From Glaciibacter superstes DSM 21135 (GTDB lineage Bacteria > Actinomycetota > Actinomycetes > Actinomycetales > Microbacteriaceae), in contig NZ_ATWH01000016.1 in NCBI RefSeq assembly GCF_000421145.1, forward strand, positions 51,343 through 115,342: a stretch of DNA of 64,000 nucleotides. The letters run 5' to 3'. The notes below the pieces were generated by a model that saw only the letters and a list, made by a program, of their open reading frames with translations, did not search any database and was not told the origin of the DNA. A program made the position numbers and the translations under genes. Positions 35,941 through 44,090 of the stretch are shown here, one piece after another. How positions within the stretch are numbered: the first letter of the stretch is position 1; every line of letters begins with the position of its first letter.

Positions 35941-36000
35941 CGCGAGTGCGGTCAGATCGTCGTTCTCAGCGCTCAGAGCGACGAATTGACCGCACTCGCG
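35941..36000. terminator. Inverted repeat downstream of hipA
   Basis: The perfect 14-bp arms CGCGAGTGCGGTCA (35941-35954) and the complement at 35987-36000 enclose a 32-base spacer with a further TCGTCG/CGACGA stem. It lies just after the hipA stop and before the next plus-strand gene, where a terminator is expected. Confidence 0.55.
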
Positions 36001-36049
36001 AGGCGAACGGATGCCGCGGTGCGGCGAGGTCATCCGCTATCGTTCCGCT

Positions 36050-36442
36050 ATGGTCACCAGCTATCGCACCGTCGACGAGTTTCTCGCCGGCCAGACGGAT
36101 GTTCGCAGGGCCGAGATCAACGCCCTTCGGGAGATCGTGCTCGGCACGAACCCCGACCTCGTCGAGCACATCAAGTGGAACTCGCCGAGCTACGTCTTCG
36201 ACGGCGAAGACCGGGTCACCGTCAACGCGCACGGTAAGGCGGTGAATCTCATCCTCCACGCCGGCCCGTCGATCGTCGAAGACAAGACGGCGGCGCCCAC
36301 CTTCGACGGCGGCGCCACGGGCCTGCTGAAGTGGCACTCCAACATCCGTGCCAGCATGTCGTTCGACAGCCTCGACGAGATCACCCTGCAGCGGCAGGCG
36401 ATCGCCGACATCGTGGGCCGCTGGCTGGCGACCACCGTCTGA
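36050..36442 (+). CDS. DUF1801 family protein
   Basis: This 130-residue protein matches the DUF1801 (YdhG-like) family: VDEFLAGQ near the start, LREIVLGTNPDLVEHIKWNSPSYVFDGE in the middle, and a C-terminal helix with LQRQAIADIVGRWL. The KWNSPSY segment is the family hallmark. The ATG at 36050 is the first in frame before MVTSYRTVDEF. The biochemical role is unknown. Confidence 0.85.
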   Translation: MVTSYRTVDEFLAGQTDVRRAEINALREIVLGTNPDLVEHIKWNSPSYVFDGEDRVTVNAHGKAVNLILHAGPSIVEDKTAAPTFDGGATGLLKWHSNIRASMSFDSLDEITLQRQAIADIVGRWLATTV

Positions 36443-36558
36443 GCCCGCCCCGCCCGGACCCGCGAAATGGGCCCGGGCACGTGAAAGAAGGCGGTCCCGG
36501 CCCCAAAACGCGGGCCCGCGGCGCCCGCGCCACCTCAGTTCCGTGGTCGAGCTGAGGT

Positions 36559-36768
36559 TCAGCCCTTCGACAGCGCGTCGCCCTTGTGCATGGCAACGTG
36601 GTCGGTCTTGTCGCTCTTGATCTCGTACTGCGGATCGTCGGGGCTGCAGCGGCGGGTGTGACCCTTGTAGTCGACGTCTTTGGTGTGCACCTTGGTGATC
36701 GTGCCGCTCACATGGCCGGCTTCGGAGTTCCAGCGCACGTGGTCGCCAACGGAGAATTTCGTGGTCAT
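36559..36768 (-). CDS. DUF2945 (HVA1-like) small protein
   Basis: This 69-residue protein begins MTTKFSVGDHVRWNSEAGHVSGTITKVHTKD, followed by GHTRRCSPDDPQYEIKSDKTDHVAMHKGDAL, the complete DUF2945 signature of a small beta-barrel protein of unknown role. It is complete. The 116-bp gap before it is very GC-rich, and apart from short GC palindromes I see nothing in it. Confidence 0.88.
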   Translation of the reverse strand: MTTKFSVGDHVRWNSEAGHVSGTITKVHTKDVDYKGHTRRCSPDDPQYEIKSDKTDHVAMHKGDALSKG

Positions 36769-36857
36769 CGGTCAGCCCTTCATAGTGGGTCGTTCTCTCC
36801 AGCTAAGCACCGTGGTGGGAAGAGCGCAGGTGCCCTGACGCAGGCCCAGAGGCGCAG

Positions 36858-36888
36858 ACTGCCGCCTCCCCGAAGGTGAGGCGGCAGT
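36858..36888 (-). terminator. Hairpin terminator downstream of the SDR gene
   Basis: The 11-bp perfect arms ACTGCCGCCTC (36858-36868) and GAGGCGGCAGT (36878-36888) enclose a 9-base loop. The hairpin lies about 60 bases past the SDR stop on the minus strand. Confidence 0.65.
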
Positions 36889-36948
36889 GATCGCAACGAC
36901 GACAGTAACTTCAGGTAGACGGATGCCGCGGCCACAGGCATCCGTTCG

Positions 36949-37701
36949 CTACTGCGCGGTGTACCCGCCGTCGACAAGGTACTGCGAGCCGGTGATGAAG
37001 CTGGCCTTGTCCGACAGCAGGAACAGCACGAGTTCTGCGACCTCCTCAGAGGTGCCGAGGCGCCCGATCGGGTGCTTGCCGACCAGGCCGTCGTAGGCCT
37101 CCTTGGGCAGGTTGCCGAGGAGCGGGGTGTCGATGTAGCCGGGGTGCACGGAGTTCACCCGGATGCCCTTATCGGCGTAACCGAGGGCGGCGGCCTTGGT
37201 CATTCCGGCGACGCCGTGCTTGGCGGTGACATAGGGCACGGCGTTGGGGTCTCCGACCACGCCGAGGATCGACGAGGTGTTCACGATCGCGCCACCTCCC
37301 GCTTCCAACATCTTCGGGATCTGGTAGTGCATGCCGTAGAAGACGGAGTTGAGGTTGACGCCGATCACGCTGAGGTAGCCGTCGATGTCGACGTCGGCGA
37401 GCGGGCCGAGCGGGCCACTGATACCGGCGTTGTTGAAGGCGAGGTGCAGCGCGCCGAACTCGGCCACAGCGGCGTCGACGGATGCCTTCACGTCGTCGGC
37501 CTTGGAGACGTCGCCTGCCAGCGCGATGGCTGTGCCCCCGGCAGCGGTGATCTCGTCGGCGACGGCCTGGGCCACGTCGAGCTTGATGTCGTTGACGAGC
37601 ACGTTGGCGCCTTCTCCGGCGAGTGCGACGGCGACGGCCTTGCCGATGCCAGACCCTCCCCCGGTGACGATGGCGGTTTTGCCTGCGAATTGGTTATCCA
37701 C
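36949..37701 (-). CDS. SDR family NAD(P)-dependent oxidoreductase
   Basis: This classical short-chain dehydrogenase has 250 residues, the standard length. It has the cofactor motif TGGGSGIG at 12-19, NNAGIS near 90, the catalytic Ser in NTSSILG, the YxxxK pair in PYVTAKHG, and ends in the typical SFITGSQYLVDGGYTAQ. It resembles broad glucose 1-dehydrogenase or cyclopentanol dehydrogenase types, and its substrate cannot be named. It stands alone with its own terminator. Confidence 0.9.
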   Translation of the reverse strand: MDNQFAGKTAIVTGGGSGIGKAVAVALAGEGANVLVNDIKLDVAQAVADEITAAGGTAIALAGDVSKADDVKASVDAAVAEFGALHLAFNNAGISGPLGPLADVDIDGYLSVIGVNLNSVFYGMHYQIPKMLEAGGGAIVNTSSILGVVGDPNAVPYVTAKHGVAGMTKAAALGYADKGIRVNSVHPGYIDTPLLGNLPKEAYDGLVGKHPIGRLGTSEEVAELVLFLLSDKASFITGSQYLVDGGYTAQ

Positions 37702-37875
37702 GGTGTCCTCCTTCGTGCCCGGTGCCGAGACGGATCTCGGTTCAACAGAGCGGGCGCGTGAACGGCCGACCGTATCGGCCGCTCCTTTAATTCAACTCCG
37801 AATCGACGGCAGTATTCCATGCATACGTATATTTATGGCCGCGGGGCGGCGATTCACTGTGAGGCGCACCTCCTC

Positions 37876-38682
37876 TTAGAGGAACCGCGACAGGAAGGCC
37901 CGCGTGCGCTCCTGCTGCGGGTTGTCGATGACCTGCTCTGGCGTGCCCTGTTCAACGATGACGCCACCGTCCATGAACACCACTCGATCGGCCGCCTCAC
38001 GCGCAAAACTGATCTCGTGGGTGACGACCACCATCGTGAGTCCCTCGCCGGAAAGCTCCTTCATCGTCGCCAGCACCTCCCCGACCAACTCCGGGTCGAG
38101 CGCACTGGTCGGCTCATCGAAGAGCATCAGTTTCGGGCGCATGGCCAATGCACGCGCAATCGCGACGCGCTGCTGCTGCCCGCCGGACAGTTGCCGAGGG
38201 TAGGCGTCTTCCCTGCCACTCAGGTTGACCTTGGCCAGCAGCGATTTCGCATAGGCAACGGCCTGCTCCCGCGGCTCACCCTTGACACCGGTCGGCGCCT
38301 CGATGATGTTCTGCAACACCGTCATGTGAGCGAACAGGTTGAACTGCTGAAACACCATGCCGATGTCCCGGCGACGCATCGCGATCTGGTTGCCCGACAG
38401 CTCGTGCAGGCGTTCGCCCCGAACCTCGAAGCCCACGTCGCGGCCGTCCACGAGGATGCGGCCGCCGTTCAGATCTTCGAGCAGGTTGATGCACCTCAGG
38501 AACGTCGACTTCCCAGAGCCCGACGGCCCAAGCACGACGACCGTCTCCCCCTGCTGCACCTCAAGGTTGATTCCCGACAGCACTTCGACGTCACCGAAGC
38601 TCTTGCGCACATTCTCGGCGACCAGCACCGGGCCGCCGGCCGCGGCATCCGTTTCGTGTTGGATTGGCGATGTCTGGGTCAT
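37876..38682 (-). CDS. Polar amino-acid ABC transporter, ATP-binding protein
   Basis: This is the ATPase subunit of a polar amino-acid (GlnQ/HisP-type) importer, with 268 residues. It has Walker [11 protein letters not shown]-loop VFQQFNLF, signature [15 protein letters not shown], Walker [18 protein letters not shown] and the switch [16 protein letters not shown]. It overlaps the permease stop by one base (TGATG). It is the last gene of the operon headed by the dihydroxyphthalate decarboxylase-like gene. Confidence 0.94.
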   Translation of the reverse strand: MTQTSPIQHETDAAAGGPVLVAENVRKSFGDVEVLSGINLEVQQGETVVVLGPSGSGKSTFLRCINLLEDLNGGRILVDGRDVGFEVRGERLHELSGNQIAMRRRDIGMVFQQFNLFAHMTVLQNIIEAPTGVKGEPREQAVAYAKSLLAKVNLSGREDAYPRQLSGGQQQRVAIARALAMRPKLMLFDEPTSALDPELVGEVLATMKELSGEGLTMVVVTHEISFAREAADRVVFMDGGVIVEQGTPEQVIDNPQQERTRAFLSRFL

Positions 38683-39743
38683 CAGGCGTCGCTCCTTTCA
38701 GTGACGGATGCCTCGGTGTTGGATGCCTCGGTGTTGGATGCCTCGGTGACAGATGCCGGCACAGAGCCGGCCGCACCGGCGGCAGCAACGGGTCGACGCC
38801 CGCTTCTGCGAGTGAGGAAGCTCCAGAGGCTGTTGTTCTCCTGCTTGGCGCTGCGCGAGAACCGCTTCTCAATGAAGGACTGCCCGATGTTGAGCAGGCT
38901 CGTGATGATCAGGTACCAGATCACCGCGACCAGCAGCAGCGGAATGGTCTCGAAGTTGCGGTTGTAGATGGCCTGCACGGTGTAGAACAGGTCGGACATC
39001 GCGATCACCGACACCAGCGACGTCGCCTTCGCCATGCTGATCACCTGGTTGCCGGTGGGCGGAATGATGAAGCGCATGGCCTGCGGCAGCACGATGCGGC
39101 GCATGATGCGCGCGTTCGACATGCCCACCGACGCGCCAGCCTCGCGCTGCCCGGGATCAACGGAGAGCAGACCGCCTCGAATGATCTCGGCCATGTACGC
39201 GGCCTCGTGCAGGCCCAGTCCGAGAATCGCCACCAGCATCGGCGTGATCACGGTGTTCGTGGCCACCGAGACGAAGGCCGGGCCGAACGGAATCCCGAGC
39301 GAGAGCTGCGGAACCAGCGCCGACAGGTTGTAGAAGAAGATCAGCTGCACCAGCAGCGGCGTGCCCCGGAAGAACCAGATGTAAGCAGACGACGTTGCCT
39401 GCAGAACCGGGTTCTTCGAGATGCGGCAGATCGCCAGCACAACACCGAGCACGATGCCGAGAATCATGCCGATGATCGTCAGCACGATGGTCATGCCAAG
39501 GCCCTGCATCACCTGGATGGAGAACAGGTACTTGGCCACCGTTGGCCACCCGAACCGCTCATTGGTCACGAGCAACTGCACCAGCTGGGCGAGGAGGACC
39601 GCAATCACCAGCACGGCAACGATGCGCCACGGATGCTTGCGGCGAACCGAGTTCGCGACGTCGAGACTGAGAGAGCGAGCCGTTACGCGCTCGCCCCCTC
39701 GCGTCGCGTCAGCAGAGGTGACAGGCCTGGAGGTGACAGGCAT
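38682..39743 (-). CDS. Polar amino-acid ABC transporter, permease
   Basis: This 353-residue inner-membrane permease is of the HisMQ/GlnP type. It has a leading transmembrane helix, then [23 protein letters not shown], the EAA loop [23 protein letters not shown], and a C-terminal hydrophobic pair. The C-terminal tail carries a 15-bp in-frame repeat (TEASN units, 38702-38746). The ATG at 39743 (TGATG overlap with the binding-protein gene) is preferred to the TTG one codon earlier. Confidence 0.92.
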   Translation of the reverse strand: MPVTSRPVTSADATRGGERVTARSLSLDVANSVRRKHPWRIVAVLVIAVLLAQLVQLLVTNERFGWPTVAKYLFSIQVMQGLGMTIVLTIIGMILGIVLGVVLAICRISKNPVLQATSSAYIWFFRGTPLLVQLIFFYNLSALVPQLSLGIPFGPAFVSVATNTVITPMLVAILGLGLHEAAYMAEIIRGGLLSVDPGQREAGASVGMSNARIMRRIVLPQAMRFIIPPTGNQVISMAKATSLVSVIAMSDLFYTVQAIYNRNFETIPLLLVAVIWYLIITSLLNIGQSFIEKRFSRSAKQENNSLWSFLTRRSGRRPVAAAGAAGSVPASVTEASNTEASNTEASVTERSDA

Positions 39744-40660
39744 CAAGAGACTCCGAGATTGATTCCGGGCGCCTCGACCATGTTGTCTTCAAGACCGTGG
39801 GCCTTCATGATGTCGGCGTATGTGCCGTTGTCGAACAAGACCTGGAACGCCTCAAGCAGCACATCGGCCATCGGGGAATCCTTGGGAACGAGAGCACCCT
39901 GGTGCAGGTCTTCGAACCCGTTCTTCTGGCCGGTTCCGGTCAGTTCGAGGGCGCCGTCTGACTGCTCGACGAAGTACGTCAGAGGAGCCTGCGAGGAGAA
40001 GAACGCATCCGCTCGGCCAGACTGCACCGCGAGGATCGAGCTGGGCTGGTCTTTGTACGACTGCACAACAAGTTCGGCAGCGCCATCCGTCGCGCACTTC
40101 TCGGCCTGGGTCTTGATGACCTTTTCAGCCGAACCGCTCGCCATCACGGCGACCTTCTTGCCGCAGGTGGAATCCAGGTCGCTGATCTCGGTTGGGTTGC
40201 CCTTCGCCACGGCGAACACCACGAACTCCTGCACCCAGTCGATGAACGTTGCCTGCGCCTGGCGCTCTTTGAAGTCGCCGGTCGGGCCGACGTTGAGGTC
40301 GTAGCGCCCGGCATCCATTCCGCTCAGCACGCTGGCGAGCCCGTCTACCGTGGTGTGCTCGATGGTCACGCCGAGTATTTCGCCGAGGGCGACTGAGATC
40401 TCAGCGGTAGCGCCCTGAAGATCGCCGTCGCCTTCCACAACCGTGTATGGCGGGAACGATCCGTTGTTGACGGCCACGATGGTGCCCGCGTCTTGTATCT
40501 CCTGCGGCAGGGCGTCGTGGAGTTTCTGGTTCATTTCCTGGGCCTTGGCCGTTGATCCGGCGTCCGGCGTGCCGGTCTCGCCTTCGTCAACGACACAGCC
40601 GGTGAGCCCAAGAGCCAACAACACTGTGGCGCCAACGGCAATAATTCGTACTGATCGCAT
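39743..40660 (-). CDS. Extracellular solute-binding lipoprotein (SBP family 3)
   Basis: This 305-residue lipoprotein is the substrate receptor of the adjacent ABC importer. It has a signal peptide with lipobox LTGC (Cys near residue 22). The mature part has the SBP_bac_3 pattern: GTIVAVNNGSFPPYTVVEGDGDLQGATAEISVALGEILG, followed by YDLNVGPTGDFKERQ and SCYA-like DAFFSSQAPLTYFVEQ. An AGGAGAAATACC precedes the ATG. The ligand is probably a polar amino acid or a related carboxylate; its genomic partners suggest an unusual one. Confidence 0.9.
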   Translation of the reverse strand: MRSVRIIAVGATVLLALGLTGCVVDEGETGTPDAGSTAKAQEMNQKLHDALPQEIQDAGTIVAVNNGSFPPYTVVEGDGDLQGATAEISVALGEILGVTIEHTTVDGLASVLSGMDAGRYDLNVGPTGDFKERQAQATFIDWVQEFVVFAVAKGNPTEISDLDSTCGKKVAVMASGSAEKVIKTQAEKCATDGAAELVVQSYKDQPSSILAVQSGRADAFFSSQAPLTYFVEQSDGALELTGTGQKNGFEDLHQGALVPKDSPMADVLLEAFQVLFDNGTYADIMKAHGLEDNMVEAPGINLGVS

Positions 40661-40674
40661 GGTATTTCTCCTAA

Positions 40675-41523
40675 TCAGAGTGAAACGGATGATGGAACGG
40701 ATGAAACGGATGCGCCGGCGAGCGCCCGCGGGGTGGGATCGACATCGAATCGCCGATTTGCCAGAACCGGCAGACTGCTGCGCGCCGCATCGAGACGTGA
40801 GCGTGAGATCGTGGCGGTGATCATCTCCGGGCCGGCCAGGGCCTGCACGATCGGGATGCCCAGGGGGTCGACGATCATGCTGCGGCCGATGCAGGTGGCG
40901 CCGGATTCTCCGGAGGCAACCACATAGACGGTGTTGTCGAGTGCCCTGGCGCTGACGAGCGTGCTCCAGTGGAACTCCTTCGAGGGCCCTTTCGCCCAAG
41001 CAGCTGGGAGCACGATGACGTCGGCACCCTTGACGGCCAGCAGACGAGCAAGCTCAGGAAACCGTACGTCATAGCAGGTCATGAGCCCGACCTGAAAGCC
41101 GTTGACCTCGAGAAGCTCTGGCACCACGTCTGCGGCGAGAATGTTGTCTGACTCGCGGGCATCGAAGGCGTCGTACAGATGGGTCTTGCGATAGAGGTGC
41201 ACAATCTCGCCGCCTCGCAACGCGACCAGCGTGTTGAACGGGCGCTCGGCATCCGTTTTCTCGTGAATGCCAAGCACGACCGTGACCCGAAGCCCGTGCG
41301 TGGCTGCGCGAAGCTCGGTGATGAATGGCCCGTCGAGTGGCTGCGAAGCGTAACGGATGCGTTCCTTCTCGCCCATGAACCGCACCAGTACGCCTTCTGG
41401 CAGAACCAGGAGGTCGATGCCGTCGCTCTCTGCCCGCGCAATGAGCGGCAGAATCTGGTCGATGTTGGTGTGCCAGTCGTCGCTCACTGCGAACTGGGCT
41501 GCTGCGACCTTCAGGTCGGTCAT
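40675..41523 (-). CDS. Carbon-nitrogen hydrolase (nitrilase superfamily)
   Basis: This 282-residue cytoplasmic amidase has the catalytic Glu in LLVLPEGVL, Lys in LYRKTHLYD and Cys in LMTCYDVRFPELAR, the complete Glu-Lys-Cys triad. It resembles omega-amidase or N-carbamoyl-type branches more than aliphatic nitrilases. It overlaps the upstream gene (TGATG) and is followed by the ABC importer after 14 bases. It probably releases ammonia from an imported amide or carbamoyl compound. Confidence 0.88.
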   Translation of the reverse strand: MTDLKVAAAQFAVSDDWHTNIDQILPLIARAESDGIDLLVLPEGVLVRFMGEKERIRYASQPLDGPFITELRAATHGLRVTVVLGIHEKTDAERPFNTLVALRGGEIVHLYRKTHLYDAFDARESDNILAADVVPELLEVNGFQVGLMTCYDVRFPELARLLAVKGADVIVLPAAWAKGPSKEFHWSTLVSARALDNTVYVVASGESGATCIGRSMIVDPLGIPIVQALAGPEMITATISRSRLDAARSSLPVLANRRFDVDPTPRALAGASVSSVPSSVSL

Positions 41524-42506
41524 ACGGTTATACCTTTCGTTAACACGGCGTTCGTTGTCACGGCGTCGAATGCAGGAAACAGCTGGTCGACGCCCTGCTC
41601 GTTGTAGAGCAGGCCCTGGGCGATCAGTTCCGTTTGGAACGCCGCGATCATGGTGGCGTTCTCCGATAGCCCGTATGACATCCAGTCGGAGCCGAAGACG
41701 CGCGTCGCTGTCGCCATCGCTTCGTTCTGCCACGGCGTGATGTCGAGCAGCTTGCCCCGGCGTTCAGAGCTGATGATCTTGGCCGCTTCGAAGGCCGCCA
41801 CAAGCGCTGTTGCCTGTTCTGGGTCTTCCTCCAGTATTCGGGTCTGCACGGCGAGCACATGGATGCCCGGAATGAACCCGGTAGACGCGTAGTAGTCAAC
41901 CTCAGCCTGCTGGGTGTTTCGGTAGAGCGGACGGAAAGGCGATCCTTCGTCGTAGAAGCCCGGGGGCATGAACGGAGTCATGACCGCGTCGAGGGCGCCA
42001 CGCGCCAGCATGTCGACCATGGGCTCGTCGTTCTCGGTGGGGGCGATATTCTCCGGAACGTCGATCGGGCCGATGCGGTCGATGATCGGATGGTTGGCGG
42101 TCAGTGCGCCGACTCGCCAATCGGCGTCGGCGATGTCCACGCCGTCCTGGCGAAGGATCGCCCTGGTCCAGGTATTGCCGCTGTCTGCCCAGCCGGTGAG
42201 GCCGATCCGCTTGCCGCGCAGGTCGGCGGCCGTCTCCAACGGGCTGTCCGTCGCCGTGATGATGCAGCGGTGCCGGAAGCCGCGCATGATGAAGACCGGC
42301 AAGGCCGTCACGCTGTCGTCGCCGGCCGCCCGGGCTCGCACATAGCGGCTGAACGAGGTCTCCCCGCCGTCGAGGTCGCGCTCGGTCCAGAGATCCGGCG
42401 TGAGCGCGCGGGTCTCCAGGTCGTAGTTCTCGTAGCCCGAGACTTCTTTGGTGGCAATGGGCATCACGTGATCCCAGTGGCGGGTTGCGAGGCGCAGGTG
42501 GCGCAT
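41520..42506 (-). CDS. 4,5-dihydroxyphthalate decarboxylase-like protein
   Basis: This 328-residue protein matches the 4,5-dihydroxyphthalate decarboxylase family, which has a periplasmic-binding-like fold. Evidence includes DHVMPIATKEV near the start, SFSRYVRARAAGDDSVTALPVFIMRGFRHRCI, TAADLRGKRIGLTGW and DMLARGALDAVMTP. It has no signal peptide, so it is cytoplasmic. The match is to the family; decarboxylation of a dihydroxyphthalate is not shown, and binding-protein-like or other decarboxylase roles are possible. It is the first gene of the minus-strand operon with the nitrilase and ABC importer, and divergent from the MocR regulator. Confidence 0.75.
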   Translation of the reverse strand: MRHLRLATRHWDHVMPIATKEVSGYENYDLETRALTPDLWTERDLDGGETSFSRYVRARAAGDDSVTALPVFIMRGFRHRCIITATDSPLETAADLRGKRIGLTGWADSGNTWTRAILRQDGVDIADADWRVGALTANHPIIDRIGPIDVPENIAPTENDEPMVDMLARGALDAVMTPFMPPGFYDEGSPFRPLYRNTQQAEVDYYASTGFIPGIHVLAVQTRILEEDPEQATALVAAFEAAKIISSERRGKLLDITPWQNEAMATATRVFGSDWMSYGLSENATMIAAFQTELIAQGLLYNEQGVDQLFPAFDAVTTNAVLTKGITV

Positions 42507-42557
42507 GGTGTCGGTGTCTTCCTCGTGGTGGCTGTGCCCGGTCGACGTCGTTCTACG

Positions 42558-42638
42558 CGTCGATGGGTAACGCCGTCGATGGGTATTGAGAGGAGAGCAT
42601 ATGCTCAATAGACGAACTAGCACAATATAAGCTATTGT
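42558..42638. promoter_or_regulatory. Divergent promoter region with repeats between the decarboxylase-like gene and MocR
   Basis: The 12-mer CGTCGATGGGTA occurs twice (42558-42569 and 42574-42585) with a 16-bp period. A palindrome ACAATA-N5-TATTGT lies at 42622-42638, and GTTAC-N5-GTAAC just after it. MocR proteins often bind such paired direct repeats and half sites upstream of themselves and a divergent target. Confidence 0.5.
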
Positions 42639-42683
42639 TACTGAACGTAACTCGTAACTTCGACTCCGGAACCGGGAGAATTC

Positions 42684-44066
42684 GTGGATCGCAATGACGC
42701 ACCACCGACGGAAGCGTCGGCGACGGAAGCGTCGGCGACGGAAGTGTCGGCCGCCTGGCTGGCCGCACGAATAGACGAGCCATCGGCGCTGGGGATAGCG
42801 TCGGCGATCATCAGGATGGTGCGCCAGGGCGAGATAGCGAGCGGATGCCGGCTGCCGACGGTCAGAGACCTGGCCGTGGTTTTGCACGTGAGCCCCGCAA
42901 CCGTTTCTGCTTCGTGGGCCACCCTGCGAAAGCACGGCGTCGTGGAGGGCACCGGCCGGCAGGGGATGCGGGTTCTCGATGCGCCCCGCATGCTTGCCCC
43001 CAAGAGATTTGAGAACGTGGTGCGGCTGTGGGGCGGCAACGTGCTCGACCTGTCGCTTGCCACCCCAGACCCCGATCTTCTTCCCGATCTGCAGAATGCG
43101 ATCGCGAAGGCACCAGTTGATGAACGACTGAACTGGTATGAGCGGCCGAGCATCATCCCGGCACTGCGTGACGCCGTTGCGCCGACCTGGCCGTGGCAGC
43201 CGGAGGCGTGGTTCGTGGCAAACGGCGGCTACGATGCGATCAGGCTGCTGGTCGCGTCTGGCGTCGTGCCGGGCGAATATGTGGCGGTCGCCGATCCGTC
43301 GACACCCCGTACTCTCGACATTCTTGAGCTCGCCGGCGCGCGCGTCATCGCCGTGAAGACCGACGCAGACGGGCCGGTGGCCGAGTCGCTGCAGCAGGCG
43401 CTGAAACACAGGCCGGTCGCGTTCATCTACGAGCCACGCTCCGGGTCTCGCTCCGGGTCCACTCTGTCCCCCGAACGTCACACCGACCTCGTTGAAGTGC
43501 TGGGCGGTTCGGATTGCCTCATCATCGAAGACGACGGTCTCGGCGACCTCAACCTGCATGCCGGCGTCAGCCTGGGAACCGCGTTCCCCGACCGCAGCGT
43601 TGTCGTGCGGTCCTACTCGAAATCCCATGGTCCTGACCTTCGAATTGCGGTGATGGGCGGAGCAGAATTGCCCGTCGAGCGCGCCAGGCTCTACCAGCAG
43701 TTCGGGTCCGGATGGACGAGCCGGATGCTGCAGAGTGCGCTGGCCTGGATGCTGACGGATCCCGCAACCCGGGCGGGGGTCGATCACGCGCGCGAGGTCT
43801 ACAAGAGCCGGCGGCTGCACATGGCCTCGCTGCTCGGCGAGCGCGGCCTCGACGTGAAGCCGCGGGATGGCCTCAGCCTGGTCGTCCCGATTCTCAGCGA
43901 GCAGCAGGGGCTGCTGGTTCTCGCCTCATACGGAATCGCCACCGAGACCGGCAAAGAGGGCAGCATCCTGACCCACCGACCGGTCGCCCGGCTCGGCATC
44001 GGCAAGGAACTGAGCGACCCTGAGCGCGTGGCCGACGCCTATGCCATGGCCGCCCGCGCGCTATAG
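42684..44066 (+). CDS. MocR-type GntR regulator with aminotransferase-like domain
   Basis: This 460-residue regulator combines a GntR winged helix (residues about 30-95, with GCRLPTVRDLAVVLHVSPATVSASWATLRKHG as its core) with a class I/II aminotransferase-like domain. The aminotransferase part keeps IIEDDGLGDL and SYSKSHGPDLRIAV, the segment with the PLP-binding Lys. It starts at a GTG with GGGAG just upstream. The N-terminus has a 15-bp repeat (EASAT units, 42710-42754). It is probably a PLP-linked sensor of an amino compound controlling the divergent operon and the M20 gene 24 bases downstream. Confidence 0.88.
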   Translation: MDRNDAPPTEASATEASATEVSAAWLAARIDEPSALGIASAIIRMVRQGEIASGCRLPTVRDLAVVLHVSPATVSASWATLRKHGVVEGTGRQGMRVLDAPRMLAPKRFENVVRLWGGNVLDLSLATPDPDLLPDLQNAIAKAPVDERLNWYERPSIIPALRDAVAPTWPWQPEAWFVANGGYDAIRLLVASGVVPGEYVAVADPSTPRTLDILELAGARVIAVKTDADGPVAESLQQALKHRPVAFIYEPRSGSRSGSTLSPERHTDLVEVLGGSDCLIIEDDGLGDLNLHAGVSLGTAFPDRSVVVRSYSKSHGPDLRIAVMGGAELPVERARLYQQFGSGWTSRMLQSALAWMLTDPATRAGVDHAREVYKSRRLHMASLLGERGLDVKPRDGLSLVVPILSEQQGLLVLASYGIATETGKEGSILTHRPVARLGIGKELSDPERVADAYAMAARAL

Positions 44067-44090
44067 GCACCACCGACTGGAAGGAACACC

